In this document: piece after piece, positions 47,521 to 59,070 of the stretch
How the letters are laid out: each line of letters begins with the position of its first letter
How positions within the stretch are numbered: position 1 is the stretch's first letter
Assembly (NCBI GenBank): GCA_035235625.1
Contig: CP141149.1
Coordinates: forward strand, 27,459,753-27,523,752
Direction: 5' to 3'
From: Saururus chinensis
Lineage: Eukaryota; Streptophyta; Magnoliopsida; Piperales; Saururaceae
DNA: 64,000 nucleotides
Notes under the pieces: generated by a model
The model's database searches: none
What the model was told of the DNA's origin: nothing
Seen by the model: the letters and a program-made list of their open reading frames with translations, nothing else
Position numbers and translations under genes: made by a program

Positions 47521-48759
47521 TTTACGTGTTATATTATGCCTAATTTGATTAGATATGAACTATTACCTATGCAAGATGGATGTTAGGTTATAACTCGATT
47601 ATTTATGCCTTGACTTTGATATGTGTGTCATATGCATGCTAGCCCATATGTTCATGGATAAATTGGGGTTTAGCATGAGAATGATTAGCAAAGGGTATAC
47701 TATGTTAATTATAAATATAAATTACTATATTACCATGTCGTGATGGTTTTCTTATTATTGTTGCCGTATTCAAACCTTACTGAGTTTTACTCACCCCACT
47801 TTTTGTGTTTTTGTTTGGGGCTGCATGGTGCGACATGCAATCGGGCAGGATCCTCTATATGAGGAACGGTCGGGCAGAGCATGGGAGTAGGCATGAATGC
47901 CTCTAGACTTTGTTATGTTTTTTTTGATTTACTCTGTTATGATAATAGAACATCATGTATGGTGGTTCTTGTTTCAGACTTATTTATATCTTATGTTTTT
48001 ATATCTGTTTGAGACCTTGATTTGAGCCATGTGTGTTGGCTCAGGATTCTAAGTAAGTGGGTATAAGACTTGCGAACTAGTTCTGAGTTAAAGTTCTCTT
48101 TTGTTCTACTTATTACTCTTCCTCAAAGGTTATGAGGTGCGTAACTCCGCTAGTTAAACCACCCTATGAGGGGCTAAGTCTTCTGCTATCTGTTAATCTC
48201 TTTAAATGCCATCACCACCGTGCGCTTGACCAGCCCTTGGACCGGGTTCGGCTCAGGTCGGGTGGTGTCGGGGCGTGACAGGCATGGTCCCTCCAAAGTG
48301 TGCCAAATGACCCCAAAATATTCCACAAGACTCTCCAACACTATTTAGGGGAGTAAGGGGTACCTTAAGACTCCAAATACATACTAGCTAACCACATGTC
48401 CCAACATAGCCAACTATGTGTGTACATTGTTGCGTACACTCTACGCAATGTTGTGGGTCTTTCCCACAACGCCTGCATACACGACGTTCAACGTTTGCAA
48501 CAATTCCCATAACGATGCACACTTAGTATACAACACTCCCACACGTGTGCGCCCTAGCACGTGTCACACACAGTACCCTAAGGTCGTCACTTTCACTCAC
48601 GACCTTTGTATCTCACATTTTTTGATTCGTTATGATTGTTTCTTCAAACTCTATCCACATTGGATAGTTGCATACTTCCATTTTGACTAATCTCCCTCCA
48701 AAAATTAATAATTATTCTCAACTCCTTATGTTTAACGAAATTAGAAAATGAGTATCACA

Positions 48760-48772
48760 TTCTTCCCCCCTT
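48760..48772 (-). other. Polypurine tract of the family B element
   Basis: On the minus strand this reads AAGGGGGGAAGAA directly before the LTR start TGTGATACTC. This is the position and composition expected of a plus-strand priming site in an LTR retrotransposon. Confidence 0.8.
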
Positions 48773-50115
48773 AAACAAATTGTGTCCTTTGCAATTAGCC
48801 CAAAACAATCTTCAGAATAATTTCATATCAAAACAAATATCTAATTTGTTCATAGAATTGAATAAATCAATTATAAAAAAATTCGCTAGTTAATTCAAAA
48901 TAAGATAAATCATTCGTAAACATAATCTAATAATTAATTTAGAATTGAATAAAATCGAATTATTCATTATTGAGAAATCTAATACATCATTCAGAATTAG
49001 ACATATTGTTCTTTCAAAATTCGATAAATCATTTAAAATTGGATATATTATTTATTCAAAGAGTCATGATACCAAACACCTTATTCCCCCACTCATGAGG
49101 CCACAAAAGCCAGAAGGATAGGAACTTTCTCATGATGCTCCACACTTGTGCACGCCATAACATAATGTTTTTCTTGGTGGGCATCCTTATTTAAATATGC
49201 AATTTCTAATGGCTTACCCCCACACTCAAGAGGCTATGAAGGCTAGAAGGATAAGAAATTTTCCATGATGCTCCACACATGTGCAGGCTAGAACTGATTT
49301 TTTCTCTCAATGGGTATCCTTATTTAAATATATAATACTTAACGGCTTACCCTCGTACTCATAGGGCCACATAGGCCAGAAGGCTAGGAGCTTTCCCATA
49401 ATGCTCCACACCTATGTGTGCCAAAACCGATTATTTCTCTTGCTAGGTATCCAAAATCGATAACATTTGGGCTGTACACCAAATAACTATCCAAAAATTT
49501 GACAGTTCTTGGACTCTATACTAAATAACTATTCATAGTCTGAAGATCCAAAACATCCAAAAACTTCATTTCCAAATCAATTTTAGAACAAACATTTCAT
49601 ATTAAACCACACTCAAAATCAAAACTTACTAGTAGAATTAGCCTTGAAGCTATCTACTAACACCTCATGTCCCATACCATGGGTGTTTGATGGTTTATTC
49701 TTGGTAATTCCATAGGCCATTAAGACAAATTTATTAAATTTCAAGTCAATTTTCAAAATAAAGAGGATTTGAAATTAAAATTTATATCAAATCGAGTAGC
49801 AGACTTAACCTTAGTCCTTAGAGAAATCCACTACGCTTTGTGTCCCATACCACAAGGTGTTGGTGGTTTCTCATGGGATATTCAACCATTTTTTAAAACA
49901 AATTTTGATTTAAAGTCAAACAAAATTTTTAATTACAGATCATTTGAAATCAAATCTCAAAATATAAATATTTTAAAATTGAATTCGCTCAAAAACAACT
50001 TTATAAAATCATCTTTGCAACATATTCAAAACAAAATTTTCATTTTATTTTGAAATCAAAATTCATATTAAATCAATATCTTTAATAAAACATTACACTC
50101 TCAAGACAGATCAAA
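48773..50115 (-). other. Internal region of the B element, no coding sequence
   Basis: About 1.34 kb of AT-rich sequence between PPT and PBS. It has no reverse transcriptase, integrase, gag or zinc-knuckle motif in either strand. The longest frames (about 94 codons) are low-complexity. Three tandem units of about 132 bp start near 49086, 49217 and 49349, each with an ATGCTCCACAC motif and a TATCCTTATTTAAATAT-like end. Confidence 0.75.
49086..49480. repeat. Three-copy tandem repeat, about 132-bp unit
   Basis: Each unit runs from CCCCCACTCATGAGGCC-like sequence through AGAAGGATAGGA and ATGCTCCACAC to GGTATCC. It lies inside the B internal region. Such arrays are common in non-coding parts of plant LTR elements. 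Confidence 0.8.
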
Positions 50116-50127
50116 GCTCCGATACTA
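50116..50127 (-). other. Primer-binding site of the B element (initiator Met tRNA type)
   Basis: On the minus strand this reads TAGTATCGGAGC. It differs at two positions from TGGTATCAGAGC, the usual plant PBS complementary to initiator methionine tRNA. Two bases separate it from the LTR end at 50130. This fixes the minus-strand orientation of the element. Confidence 0.8.
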
Positions 50128-51787
50128 TTTGTAATGACCTGAGCTCACCGAGGCTTCAAAAATCTTGGATTAAAGTTTTTTATTTCTTAAACAAGAAAGC
50201 ATCATATGTGTACGAGAGTTGTAACGTTTCTTTATGCACTAGAAAGCTTCAAAGCACAATCTTGCGTAGATCAAAATAAAACTATATTTTATAACTATTT
50301 AGATCGGTTTAACATTGTCGTACTGTAGGTTGCCTACATACATATTAGGTAGCATCTATGATGTTATTCCAATACGATTGGATCTTAGATCCGAATGTAG
50401 TTCTGTCTAATGACTGATACAAGCATCAGGCATTAAGAAATCATGCCATAATACTTATAATCCGATAATGTTACTCCTCAACACCCATTTGACCTGAGCC
50501 GAACCGATCCAAGGGACGGCTGAAGCGCATGGGGGCGACGAATTGATAAACTGCAAAAGACTTAACCCCTCTAGTGGGTGATTTACACATACGGAGTGCG
50601 CACCTCGCAATCTTTGTGCATGAGAAATAAGTGAAATAAAAGAGGACTTTAAATCAGAGGCAGTCCTCAAGTCTCAACCCACAACTTAGAATACTGAGCC
50701 GACAAACATGGCTCGAATCAGAAAGTCTTAAATAGATCTAAACTCATAAGAGTTACACGAGTTTGAAACAAGATCATCCATACATGATGTTCTAAAATCA
50801 TAACAGAGTAAATCCAGAGGAATCCATGCCTACTCCTAAACACTCCCCGACCCTTCCTCATACAGAGGATCTTGCTCAACTGCATGTTGCACCATGCAAC
50901 CCCAAAACAAAACACAAAAAGTGGGGTGAGTAAAAATGAGTAAGTTTTTGGATACCGAAATGGTAAATTAGAAAACAACCACGACATATCAACATGGTCT
51001 ATTATATCTACATATCATATAACATCCCATTTCTGATTACTTTCCTTACCATAACCGTATTTGCTCATAAGTAATTATCCTGCATGCAAATATCTCTACC
51101 ATACATATTCATGCACAACCATTCTCTTTCATAACATTCAACCTACATGTCATGTGTTTCCAACACACAAACACATCATGCATATCCTTAACCATTAGCT
51201 TGCATGAGAAATACCTCTAAACACACAATCACATCATGCATATTTAACACATTTAACTTGCATGAGAAGTGTCTCTATCACACAATCATATCATGCATAG
51301 TCATCACATTTAACCTACATGAGAAGTGTCACTACTACACAATTATATCATGCATACTGATCATATTTAACTTGCATGAGAAATGTCTTTGCCACACAAT
51401 CATATCGTGCATATCCATAAACAATCAACTTGCATATCAAGTGTCTCTAACACACAATCATAACCATGCAAGTTGGTAAAAATAACCCTGCTTAATCGGC
51501 CGAAGCATAAGTAGTCCCTGCTCATTCTAAACAATCCCCAATTGGAAAGTGTGAAGGAATTACGCAATTTAGGAAAATTCCTTAACAAGGAAGAATATGC
51601 CCTAGTTAGCTGGTGCACTCAGCTACACTAGCCTGGATTCTTAGGGTCCAGATGGTCTCAATAAATTTATCTCCTTATAGCATTGCTGCTCTTCTCAACC
51701 CGGGGAGGAAAACTCATCCTTGAGAGATGTAAAACCCCGTCATTTCATACATAAAACCAAGTCGATAACCCTTCGATTGATTAACTT

Positions 51788-52062
51788 AGAGATGTACCGA
51801 AGAGTGTATCGGATGTTCGCAATTTCTTAGGACTTGCCGGGTACTACTGTCATTTCATTGAAGGTTTTTCTAGCATTGCAAGCCCTATGACCAAGTTGAC
51901 AAGGAAGAATGAGAAGTTTGAGTGGAACTCAGCTTGTGAAAAGAGTTTCCAAGAGTTGAAGAAGAGATTGACTTCAGCTCCGGTCTTGACTTTACATTCC
52001 AAGAGTGGTGGATATGTGGTCAATAGTGATGCTTCAATTTGTAGCTTGAGTTGTGTACTCAT
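51788..52062 (+). pseudogene. Gypsy pol fragment: end of RT, start of RNase H
   Basis: An open frame on the + strand has VRNFLGLAGYY, then KFEWNSACEKSFQELKKRL, then SAPVLTL and a Ser-Asp-Ala-Ser segment where the RNase H domain begins. These are hallmarks of plant Ty3/gypsy polyproteins. It is cut off on the left by the A-2 junction and on the right by the E2 insertion. Confidence 0.9.
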
Positions 52063-53458
52063 TGTTGTTACGTCCAAACCAAGACTATGAAATAGTCTAA
52101 TTTAGATCTCTTTTTTTACTTGTCAATTGTAGTAGACAAGGTCGATCCACAGGGAAAGCCTTATGCAACAAAGAAAACGGTTACAAAAAAAATAGAGGAA
52201 AGAAAAACTAAAAAAAGAGTAGAAGAGTATTGAGAGAATAACGAGTTAAGAAATCAAGAAGAGAAAACACTAAGACATTAAGGGTCATTGAAACATCTAA
52301 TGATGTTCTTCATGTGTCATGTTATCTCAATTAGAATCAAATGAAAATTCTATCTAACCGAAAGATATGAACATTAAAATTAAAAATAAAGATAAAAAAT
52401 GTTTTAGATAGATTAAGGATAAAAATAGTTGTCTCTTCAAGAGTTCTATGTATCCAAATCACAAAGAAACAAGAATAAGAACAATATTAAATAAATATCA
52501 CTTCAAATAACCAATACTTACTTGAAACCATTGATGAAACATGAAGAGAACTCTATTAGATTGTTACAAATAAGCTCTAGCCTTAGCTTGAGAGCTTAAA
52601 AAGCCATTACAATAAAACTAAAAATAAAATACAAAAGAAGAAAAGAAAAATAAGAGAAGAGAGCTCCAAATAGGAGGGGATGATGTCTCTATCACATCCA
52701 CCCCTCTATTTATAAGAGTAGAAATGGTTGCTTCAAAAGGGAAAGTCAAATCATATCTTTAGATTGCATCCTGATTAATTGCATGATTGGTTGCTTATTT
52801 GGCAATGATTAGATTTTAAATTAATTAAATAAATCAATGATTTATTTAGCAAATAAGTATCTTTGAATATTTATTTAGTTATCCAATCAGACTCATAGTC
52901 TTTCCTTATGTGTATCAATTATAATCAATGAAAAGATTCTCCATGTGCTAGTCTTGGGTTAGTTAACTATTTGTCCCTTTGCATGCCAAATTTGACCAAT
53001 AAACATTTGGCATTATAAATTTCATGTTGAAATAATGATTGTAGTCATGGAAGTCTTCTTTCTAATGCAACCAGAATCGTATCAATCCGAATTATACATA
53101 GAGAGATATGGTCAAAATACTAAGGCTGTGTAAATATGTCTGAATCAGTTTCTTTCCTAATTTAGTTCTCTTGATACAAATTTCAAATCCAACGGGTCCA
53201 AAAGGTTATGTTTGACCATTCCATTCATGTTTAGACCATTAGGAGCCCATTATTGACTTTCAAATAACTTTGGGTAGATGGGTTTTACTTCCTCTTCTAC
53301 TTGGATCCTGTTGAAGCATGTTTAAATATATAAACTCAATTAAGGTCCAACTAACTTATTCAAAACGTAAATAGCTCAAATAAGCAATGAATTAACACAA
53401 AATAGGATTGTAATTTGAAATGTAAGAACATTTAATTGAACATTATTTGAGTGCATCA
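52063..53458 (+). mobile_element. Family E element (copy E2), probable solo LTR
   Basis: 1,396 bp reading TGTTGTTACG...GTGCATCA, with a perfect 5-bp target duplication CTCAT (52058-52062 and 53459-53463). It is inserted in the gypsy pol remnant and aligns along its length with E1 at 5505-6915. TG...CA ends, a 5-bp duplication, a TATA-like TCTATTTATAAG near 52704 and no coding capacity point to a solo LTR of a family whose internal part is not in this window. Confidence 0.82.
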
Positions 53459-53463
53459 CTCAT

Positions 53464-53900
53464 GCAGCATGGGAGAGAGTTGGAGTTTAGCGTTGGCAAT
53501 CATGTTGTTCTTAAGATCTCTCATTCCCATGGTATTGTTAGTTTTGGTCAATGGGGCAAGATGTCTCCCAAGTTTATCAGACCATTTGAGGCCTTAGACC
53601 GAGTTGGGGCTATGACCTACCATGTAGCCTTGCCGCCTTGGCTTGCTAATATCCATAACATGTTTCATGTATCGCTTCTTCAGAAGTATGAGCCAGACCG
53701 ACACACGAGTTGGATTTTGAGCCGTTGGAGTTACGAGATGACCTTTCCTATGTGAAGACACATGTTCAGATCCTAGACCGGAAGGGAAAAACTCTCCAAC
53801 AAAAGGTAATCCCACTTGTGAAATTCTTATGGCGGAATCATGAGATCGAAGAGGCTACGTAGGAGAGAGAAGATGAGATCAAATAAAAGTATCATAATCT
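53464..53900 (+). pseudogene. Gypsy integrase C-terminal fragment
   Basis: It follows E2 and has GRELEFSVGNHVVLKIS, GKMSPKFIRPFEALDRVG, YHVALPPWLANIHNMFHVSL and then, after a frameshift near 53755, a VKFLWRNHEIEEAT segment with in-frame stops. This is the C-terminal integrase domain and tail of plant Ty3/gypsy elements. The integrase core and most of RNase H are missing. Confidence 0.88.
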
Positions 53901-53944
53901 TTTTGATGCTGACCTTTAGCGAATTTTGGAGGACCAAAATTCCT

Positions 53945-53957
53945 AAGGTGGGGAGGA
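53945..53957 (+). other. Polypurine tract of the gypsy element
   Basis: AAGGTGGGGAGGA directly before the LTR start TGTAACATCC. This is the typical priming site next to the 3' LTR of plant gypsy elements and confirms the + orientation. Confidence 0.85.
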
Positions 53958-54094
53958 TGTAACATCCTTGAACTGGAACCGGTTTAAATTCATTTTGTTA
54001 AATTGCTTTCGTGTGGTTTAATGTTAATTTTGATCAGTTCTGGATAATTTTTTAAATTTGAGTATTTTGCAAAGGCTTTAACCAAAACATGCTT

Positions 54095-54154
<60 letters not shown>

Positions 54155-57100
54155 TTAATTGAATTTGAGTTAATTGTGAATTTTTTGGAATTTTTGCATA
54201 TTTTTCAAAAATTAGGGTTTGGCAGGACCCCCTATGGGCCTTACAGTCGAATTTGGGGTTTTTGGTCAAAAACGTTCCAAACATCAAAAGAAGTCATTAC
54301 AAAAAATTTTAGAATTTTTTTATCCCTAATTAGAGGTTAAATTGCCAAATTTTTTAATTTTTGTTAAAGATTTTATTCTCACCTCAAATTTTAATTAAGT
54401 ATAGCCCAACCCTTCTTATAAAAGGAAAGGGCTGAGCAAACAGATTTAGAGCCTAATTCCATGCTTAATCATTACGATTTTCCTAATCCTCTCTTAAATC
54501 TATCTTCCTCTATTGATTCAATCAGATTTCAAACTATTTAATCACTATTCTACTTCTCTATTTCAATACCTAACCTTCAAATTTTCATTTTTATGTCTTC
54601 TAAGCTCTACATCTAGGGTTTGCTTTATGATTTTTAAGTCTAAATCGAGTTTACGTGTGATTTAATATAAAAATCTTGCTTTTGGAAGATTTCAAAGGTG
54701 ATTAAAGGATTAATCCGACTCAAATCAACCAGAGAGGTCATGGGTTTTCAAATCTCAGCCTTGCTATGGTGAAAATCTTGATTTTTATGGTTTTACTTGA
54801 ATGGCTTGATTAAGGCTTTAATGGTTTGTTTATGAAATATTAATCTCTTGTCTTAATTTCTTAGGGTTTTACCTTGGAATGGGTTCAATTAGCTTTCTGG
54901 AATGTTTGATTGAATTTTGATGGTGCATGAGGCTTGGGATGAAGGTTTTAAGGCTTTTAAATGGTGTTTCAGTTTTGAATTTCAAAAGGAATAAGAAGGC
55001 TCAAACTGTGTTTTGGCGATTAATCGGGCCAACAGGTTGATCGATCGGGTTGTTCGAATAGCCTGCCAGGCCCATTTTTTTATTTTTATGCTCATTTCGG
55101 TATTTTACTCTAATTGATTATTCTAACATTTATGGGGAGTATTTTATGTTGGAATTAAGCTACTGGAAGGGTGTAAAATTTGTGATGGAGATTTATAGAG
55201 TATGCTTAAGTACTTGTTATGTGGAATTATATGTTGATAGTTATACATATTAATATCGAATTATCTTGAATATATGGATGATGGAATTCTTATGATTAGA
55301 GCATGTTTCCAGTAAGGATATTACATGGTAATGATGAGATATGTCAACATATAATTAGAATGGATTGTGGGGGAAGGATGTCACTATGTTATAACTTCAT
55401 GTGTAGACTAATCATGCTTGTAGGAGTTAAGCATTTGATTTCACATGAATAGATTTATGGTTTATGGTAGATTTCACCCTAAATTTCAGTTGGTAATCAT
55501 GATTTGAATGTGTTTAAGCATGCGTGTTTTGCCTTATAAGCTTATAACAAAGCATTGGTCATGTGCTTAAGAAATGCATGAACACACACGTATGAGGAAT
55601 TTACTATGAAATCATGGTCATTTATGATTTGATTATGATGCATGTGGGAACTGATGGGAGCGCGCTCCATGTGTTGGAACTCATGTAGATGTTGTGCACG
55701 ATTGTGCACGATGATCAGACTCTCTTTTTTATTATTTTATTACATTGAACTATTTATTCATTATTGTAATACTTTATTGTCGTACTGTGTGGTTTAGTTA
55801 GTGGCCCGGGTTAGCCGACCCACTAACTGGGTTATATTGTAAGAACCGGACCGGTCTGGTTCAGATGGCCCAGTTCCCTAGGTGGTTGTCTCCTATACGG
55901 GGCGGCCTTTGCTTTTGGTTAGAGTTTATGCAATACAAAATTCCAGTTTCTCCCCTTTCTTCATTACTTCTCCCCTTTCCCTGCGCAATTCTCCTAGGTA
56001 CCGATCGTGCCTACATCGGGCACATCAGTAGATCTTGCTCACAGATGTATCATGATTTCATGCATCAAGGAATGGACTTCATGAATGATGTTTTACCGAT
56101 GTTATGCAATGATGTGAGATTGTGTGCCGGATTAATTGATTGTAAACTTAATTGGAACTTGGTTGGTCCAAAAGGACATGATTTTGATTTGAGTTCCTCA
56201 TTGGAACATGGATCCTTCCCGGGTTGAGAAGAGCGGAAATGCTATAAGGAGACTAACATATTGAGATTATCTAGACCCTAAGAATTTAGTTGGTATGTCC
56301 GAGTGCACCGGCTTGCCATATGTGTTGTTTGGGATTAAGGTCTTGACAAGTAGGACTGCTCGAGGGCTTCGCCTTGATGGGCAGGGGTTGCCTGGGAGTT
56401 TAGGCTTGAAGGGCAGGGGTTGCTCGAGGGCTTCGGCCTTGATGGGCAAGTGTTGCTCAAGGGCTTCAACCTCGAAGAGCATGTTTATCTGACAAGGGGT
56501 TGCTCGATGGCTCCGGCCTAGAGGAGCATGTTTATATCCTCTGTTTGTGGATATGCATATTTAGATTAGTGTGATTGAGACACTATTATGCAAATTTATG
56601 TGATATAAATGCATAATCTAAATAGTGTGGTTGAGACACTATTATGCAAGTTTATGTGATATGGTTACATCATCAGAAAGTGTGATTGAGACACTATTAT
56701 TTAGGTTTCTGTGATGTGAATGCTTGATCTGAATTGTGTGATTAAGACATGATCATGCAGGTTTATGTGATATGGTTGTATGATCAGAAAGTGTGTGATA
56801 GACACTTCGCATGCGGTTTATGGTGATATTATGCTTGAATTGGTTAGATGTGAATTATTATCTATGCAGGTTGGATGTTAGGCTATAACTTGATCATTTA
56901 TGCCTTGACTTTGATAGGTGTATTATATGCATGATAGCTTTTATGTTTATGGATAAATAGGGGTTTAGCAATGGAATGATGAGAAAATGATATATCATGT
57001 CAATTATGGATCTGAATTGCTATATTGCTATGTCATTAGGCTTTTCTGATTATTCCCGTCATATTCAAACCATTACTAAGTTTTGTACTCACCCCACTAT

Positions 57101-57567
57101 CCTTATTTTGTTATGGGGTTGTGTGGTATGACGTGCAAGATACATTATACGAGGAACAATACGACCACTCATGGGACTAGTGTCCGTCATGTCCTGATGG
57201 CGTTTTATTTCCTTATTTTCATCTTTTTAGACCTTGAGAACTCCATTTGGCAGATCATGTTTATTACTAGAGCTTACTTATTGTGGCTAGATGCCTCTGA
57301 CCTTTTTAGACTTTATTGGCTTCTGAGATATTTATGTGGGTTTTGTATGTGATGAGGATGATTATGTCATTTATTTTATCCTATTTATTTTCTCCTTATT
57401 ACTCTTGCTTAAAGGTTATGTGGTATGTAAGTTCGCTAGTTAAACCACCCATAGTAGGGGCTAAGTCTTCTGCTATTTATTAATCGTTTTCAATTCCGTC
57501 GCCCCCGCACTCTTGACCGGCCCTTAGGCTGAGTTCTACTCAGGTCGGGCGGTGCCGGGGCATGACA
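53958..57567 (+). mobile_element. 3' LTR of the gypsy element (family A, A+2)
   Basis: 3,610 bp reading TGTAACATCCTTGAACTGG...GCCGGGGCATGACA. It carries an (AT)27 run near its start, a TATAAAAG box at 54417-54424 and about five 56-60 bp tandem units at 56570-56830. A small CTCGAGGGCTTCGGCCTTGA-type repeat lies at 56350-56530. It aligns with A+1 throughout. The base order after it (CTCTG) should be one half of the lost target duplication. Confidence 0.85.
54098..54151. repeat. (AT)27 microsatellite
   Basis: An uninterrupted run of 27 AT units inside the A+2 LTR. It is absent from A+1 at the same place. Short Ile/Tyr-repeat open frames on both strands are artefacts of it. Confidence 0.95.
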
Positions 57568-58309
57568 CTCTGTAGGGCCGTTCAAACGGGCCATTCGATC
57601 AACCTGCATGGCTGTTCGAATGCTAGAACAAAAGTTCTGGTTCGTCTTCCCCATTTCAAGACCAAAACCGAAACGTCACATAAACATCTTAAACCTTCAA
57701 ATCTCACTCCCAATCATCATAATAATGAAATCCATACTTAGGAAACAGTAAATCTAGCCATTTACAACAAAAAAATACAAATAAATCATAAGAACGATTA
57801 AGTTTTCCTAGATCTGCCATTAAAGCTCAAATCCGTAGAAACCCACTTCAAAACTCCATCAAAATTCAAATATGAAATACACACATTTGGGACGAAATCG
57901 CTTACCTTCAACAAACTTCTTGACTTGAAATCGATCCAACATCTCCAAATTCTACCCACAAGAGGGTTTTTGTTAATACTTACATAAATTCGATTAAAAA
58001 CATCTAAATCTCCTGAAAACTTGCAAATCTAAGGTTTATTTAGTTCAAAAATGAAATTCATTTCATAAGGGATTGAAATTGAGATTAAAATCAGTAGCTT
58101 TATGGGTAGAAATCAAGATTAAACCTTGGCAATAGGAGAGATTTATAAAATTTAGGAGAAACCTTAAGAAATTAGTGGAATATTAGGTTAATCCTTACCT
58201 TAATCACCTTTGGGGATTAGGGCTCCTAAGCTCCAGGTTTCAAGCCCTTCCCAATTGGGAAAGTGATTGAGCATTTCCTTTTATAGTAGACTTTGGTGTA
58301 AACGTAATA

Positions 58310-59070
58310 GATATGTGGGGTGTAAATAGAGTTTTACACTAAAAATAGAAACTTGCTTATTTTAAGCCCAAATCGATGTCTGAAAATTTTGAAACATTTA
58401 ATTACTATCTTAAGAAGATGTTAGGATTATTTGGGACCTATCATCCCAATTTAGCACATGTGGCCCACGGCGGGTCCCGTCCCCTAACTTTTTGGGAAAA
58501 AGGTTAAAAATTCCAAAAAATACAAAAAAATCCCAATTAATTTATGTCAACATAAAAACCATCAAAGTGAAGAAAATTTTGTTTAAAACCTTTTTTAACC
58601 ACCTTAATTTTGAAAATTTTCAAAACCAATCAAAGTTAACATTAAACCACACGATAACTATTAAATCAAATAAATGAACCGGTTGGAGTTTAAAGATCTT
58701 ACATAGACCTAACAAATAAGTAGGGTATAAATAGAATTTAATACTAAAAATAGAAAACTTATTTATTTTAAGTCCAAATTGATGTCTAAAATTTTTGAAA
58801 CATTTAATTACTGTCATAAGATGCTTTTTGGGTCATTAGGGACCTATCATCCCAATTTTGAACGTGGGGCCCATAGCGGGTCCTACCTCCTAACTTTTCT
58901 GTCAAAAATAATTAAAAATTCTAAAATTTTCAAAAAAATTTAAATTGACTTATTATAACATAAAAACCATCGAAGTAAAGAAAATTTTGATTAAAACCTT
59001 TGCTAGCATTAAACCACACAATAATTACTAAATCAAATAAAATGAACCGGTTGAGTTTAGGGATCTTACA
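58310..59070. repeat. Tandem duplication of LTR start in A-2
   Basis: Two copies in direct orientation: 58310-58703 and about 58715-59070. Each holds GTRTAAATAGARTTT, ATTTGGGACCTATCATCCCAA-like sequence, a GCGGGTCC box, a CATTAAACCACACRATAA block, AATGAACCGG and a GATCTTACA end. The LTR terminus is therefore present twice, 367 bp apart. It may come from a local duplication or from unequal recombination between two LTRs. Confidence 0.8.

Larger units (their letters stand above)
44363..48280 (+). mobile_element. Family A solo LTR, intact (A+1)
   Basis: 3,918 bp reading TGTAAGTCCTTGAAC...GGGGCGTGACA. It is flanked by a perfect 5-bp target duplication GGCAT (44358-44362 and 48281-48285), inserted in B3. 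It has the same layout as the LTR at 53958-57567, which is attached to gypsy pol remnants. A TATAAAAG box is at 44786-44793, followed by GGAAAGGG. A 56-57 bp tandem array lies at 47024-47520. No coding region is present. Confidence 0.88.
40379..48759 (-). mobile_element. 3' LTR of the family B element (B3)
   Basis: On the + strand it starts TGTAACAACTTAGG and ends GAGTATCACA. B sequence is seen at 40379 to about 41760 and 48281-48759, and probably at about 44241-44362. The rest is inserted A-family LTR sequence. A minus-strand TATA-like box (CTATTTATAAAG read on the + strand, about 41440-41451) could be the LTR promoter. The uninterrupted TCCGATAAAACATTT near 40670 gives the empty-site sequence for the insertion that splits the other LTR at 50469. 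Confidence 0.8.
51788..57567 (+). mobile_element. Truncated Ty3/gypsy retrotransposon with 3' A LTR
   Basis: Inside A-2. It consists of a pol remnant (51788-52062), an E insertion (52063-53458), the end of integrase (53459 to about 53900), a polypurine tract (53945-53957) and a full 3' LTR (53958-57567). The 5' LTR, gag, protease and the RT core are absent. No target duplication is found on the left, as expected if one deletion removed the 5' half together with about 1 kb of A-2. The link from pol through the PPT to the A LTR shows that family A is a Ty3/gypsy lineage. Confidence 0.85.
50469..59070 (-). mobile_element. Family A LTR on minus strand (A-2), split by gypsy element
   Basis: The outer ends are TGTTACTCC (50469) and GATCTTACA (59070). 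Flanks GATAA (50464-50468) and AATAA (59071-59075) form a target duplication with one changed base. A-2 sequence covers 50469 to about 51787 (the LTR's 3' part) and 57568-59070 (its 5' part). Relative to other A LTRs, about 1 kb of its middle is missing at the junction with the inserted gypsy element. The part near 59070 is duplicated in tandem (58310-59070). Confidence 0.8.

Noticed and set aside
49769-50053. 94-codon frame in the B internal region
   Set aside because: It is Lys/Asn/Ile-rich low-complexity translation of AT-rich DNA and has no gag or pol motif.
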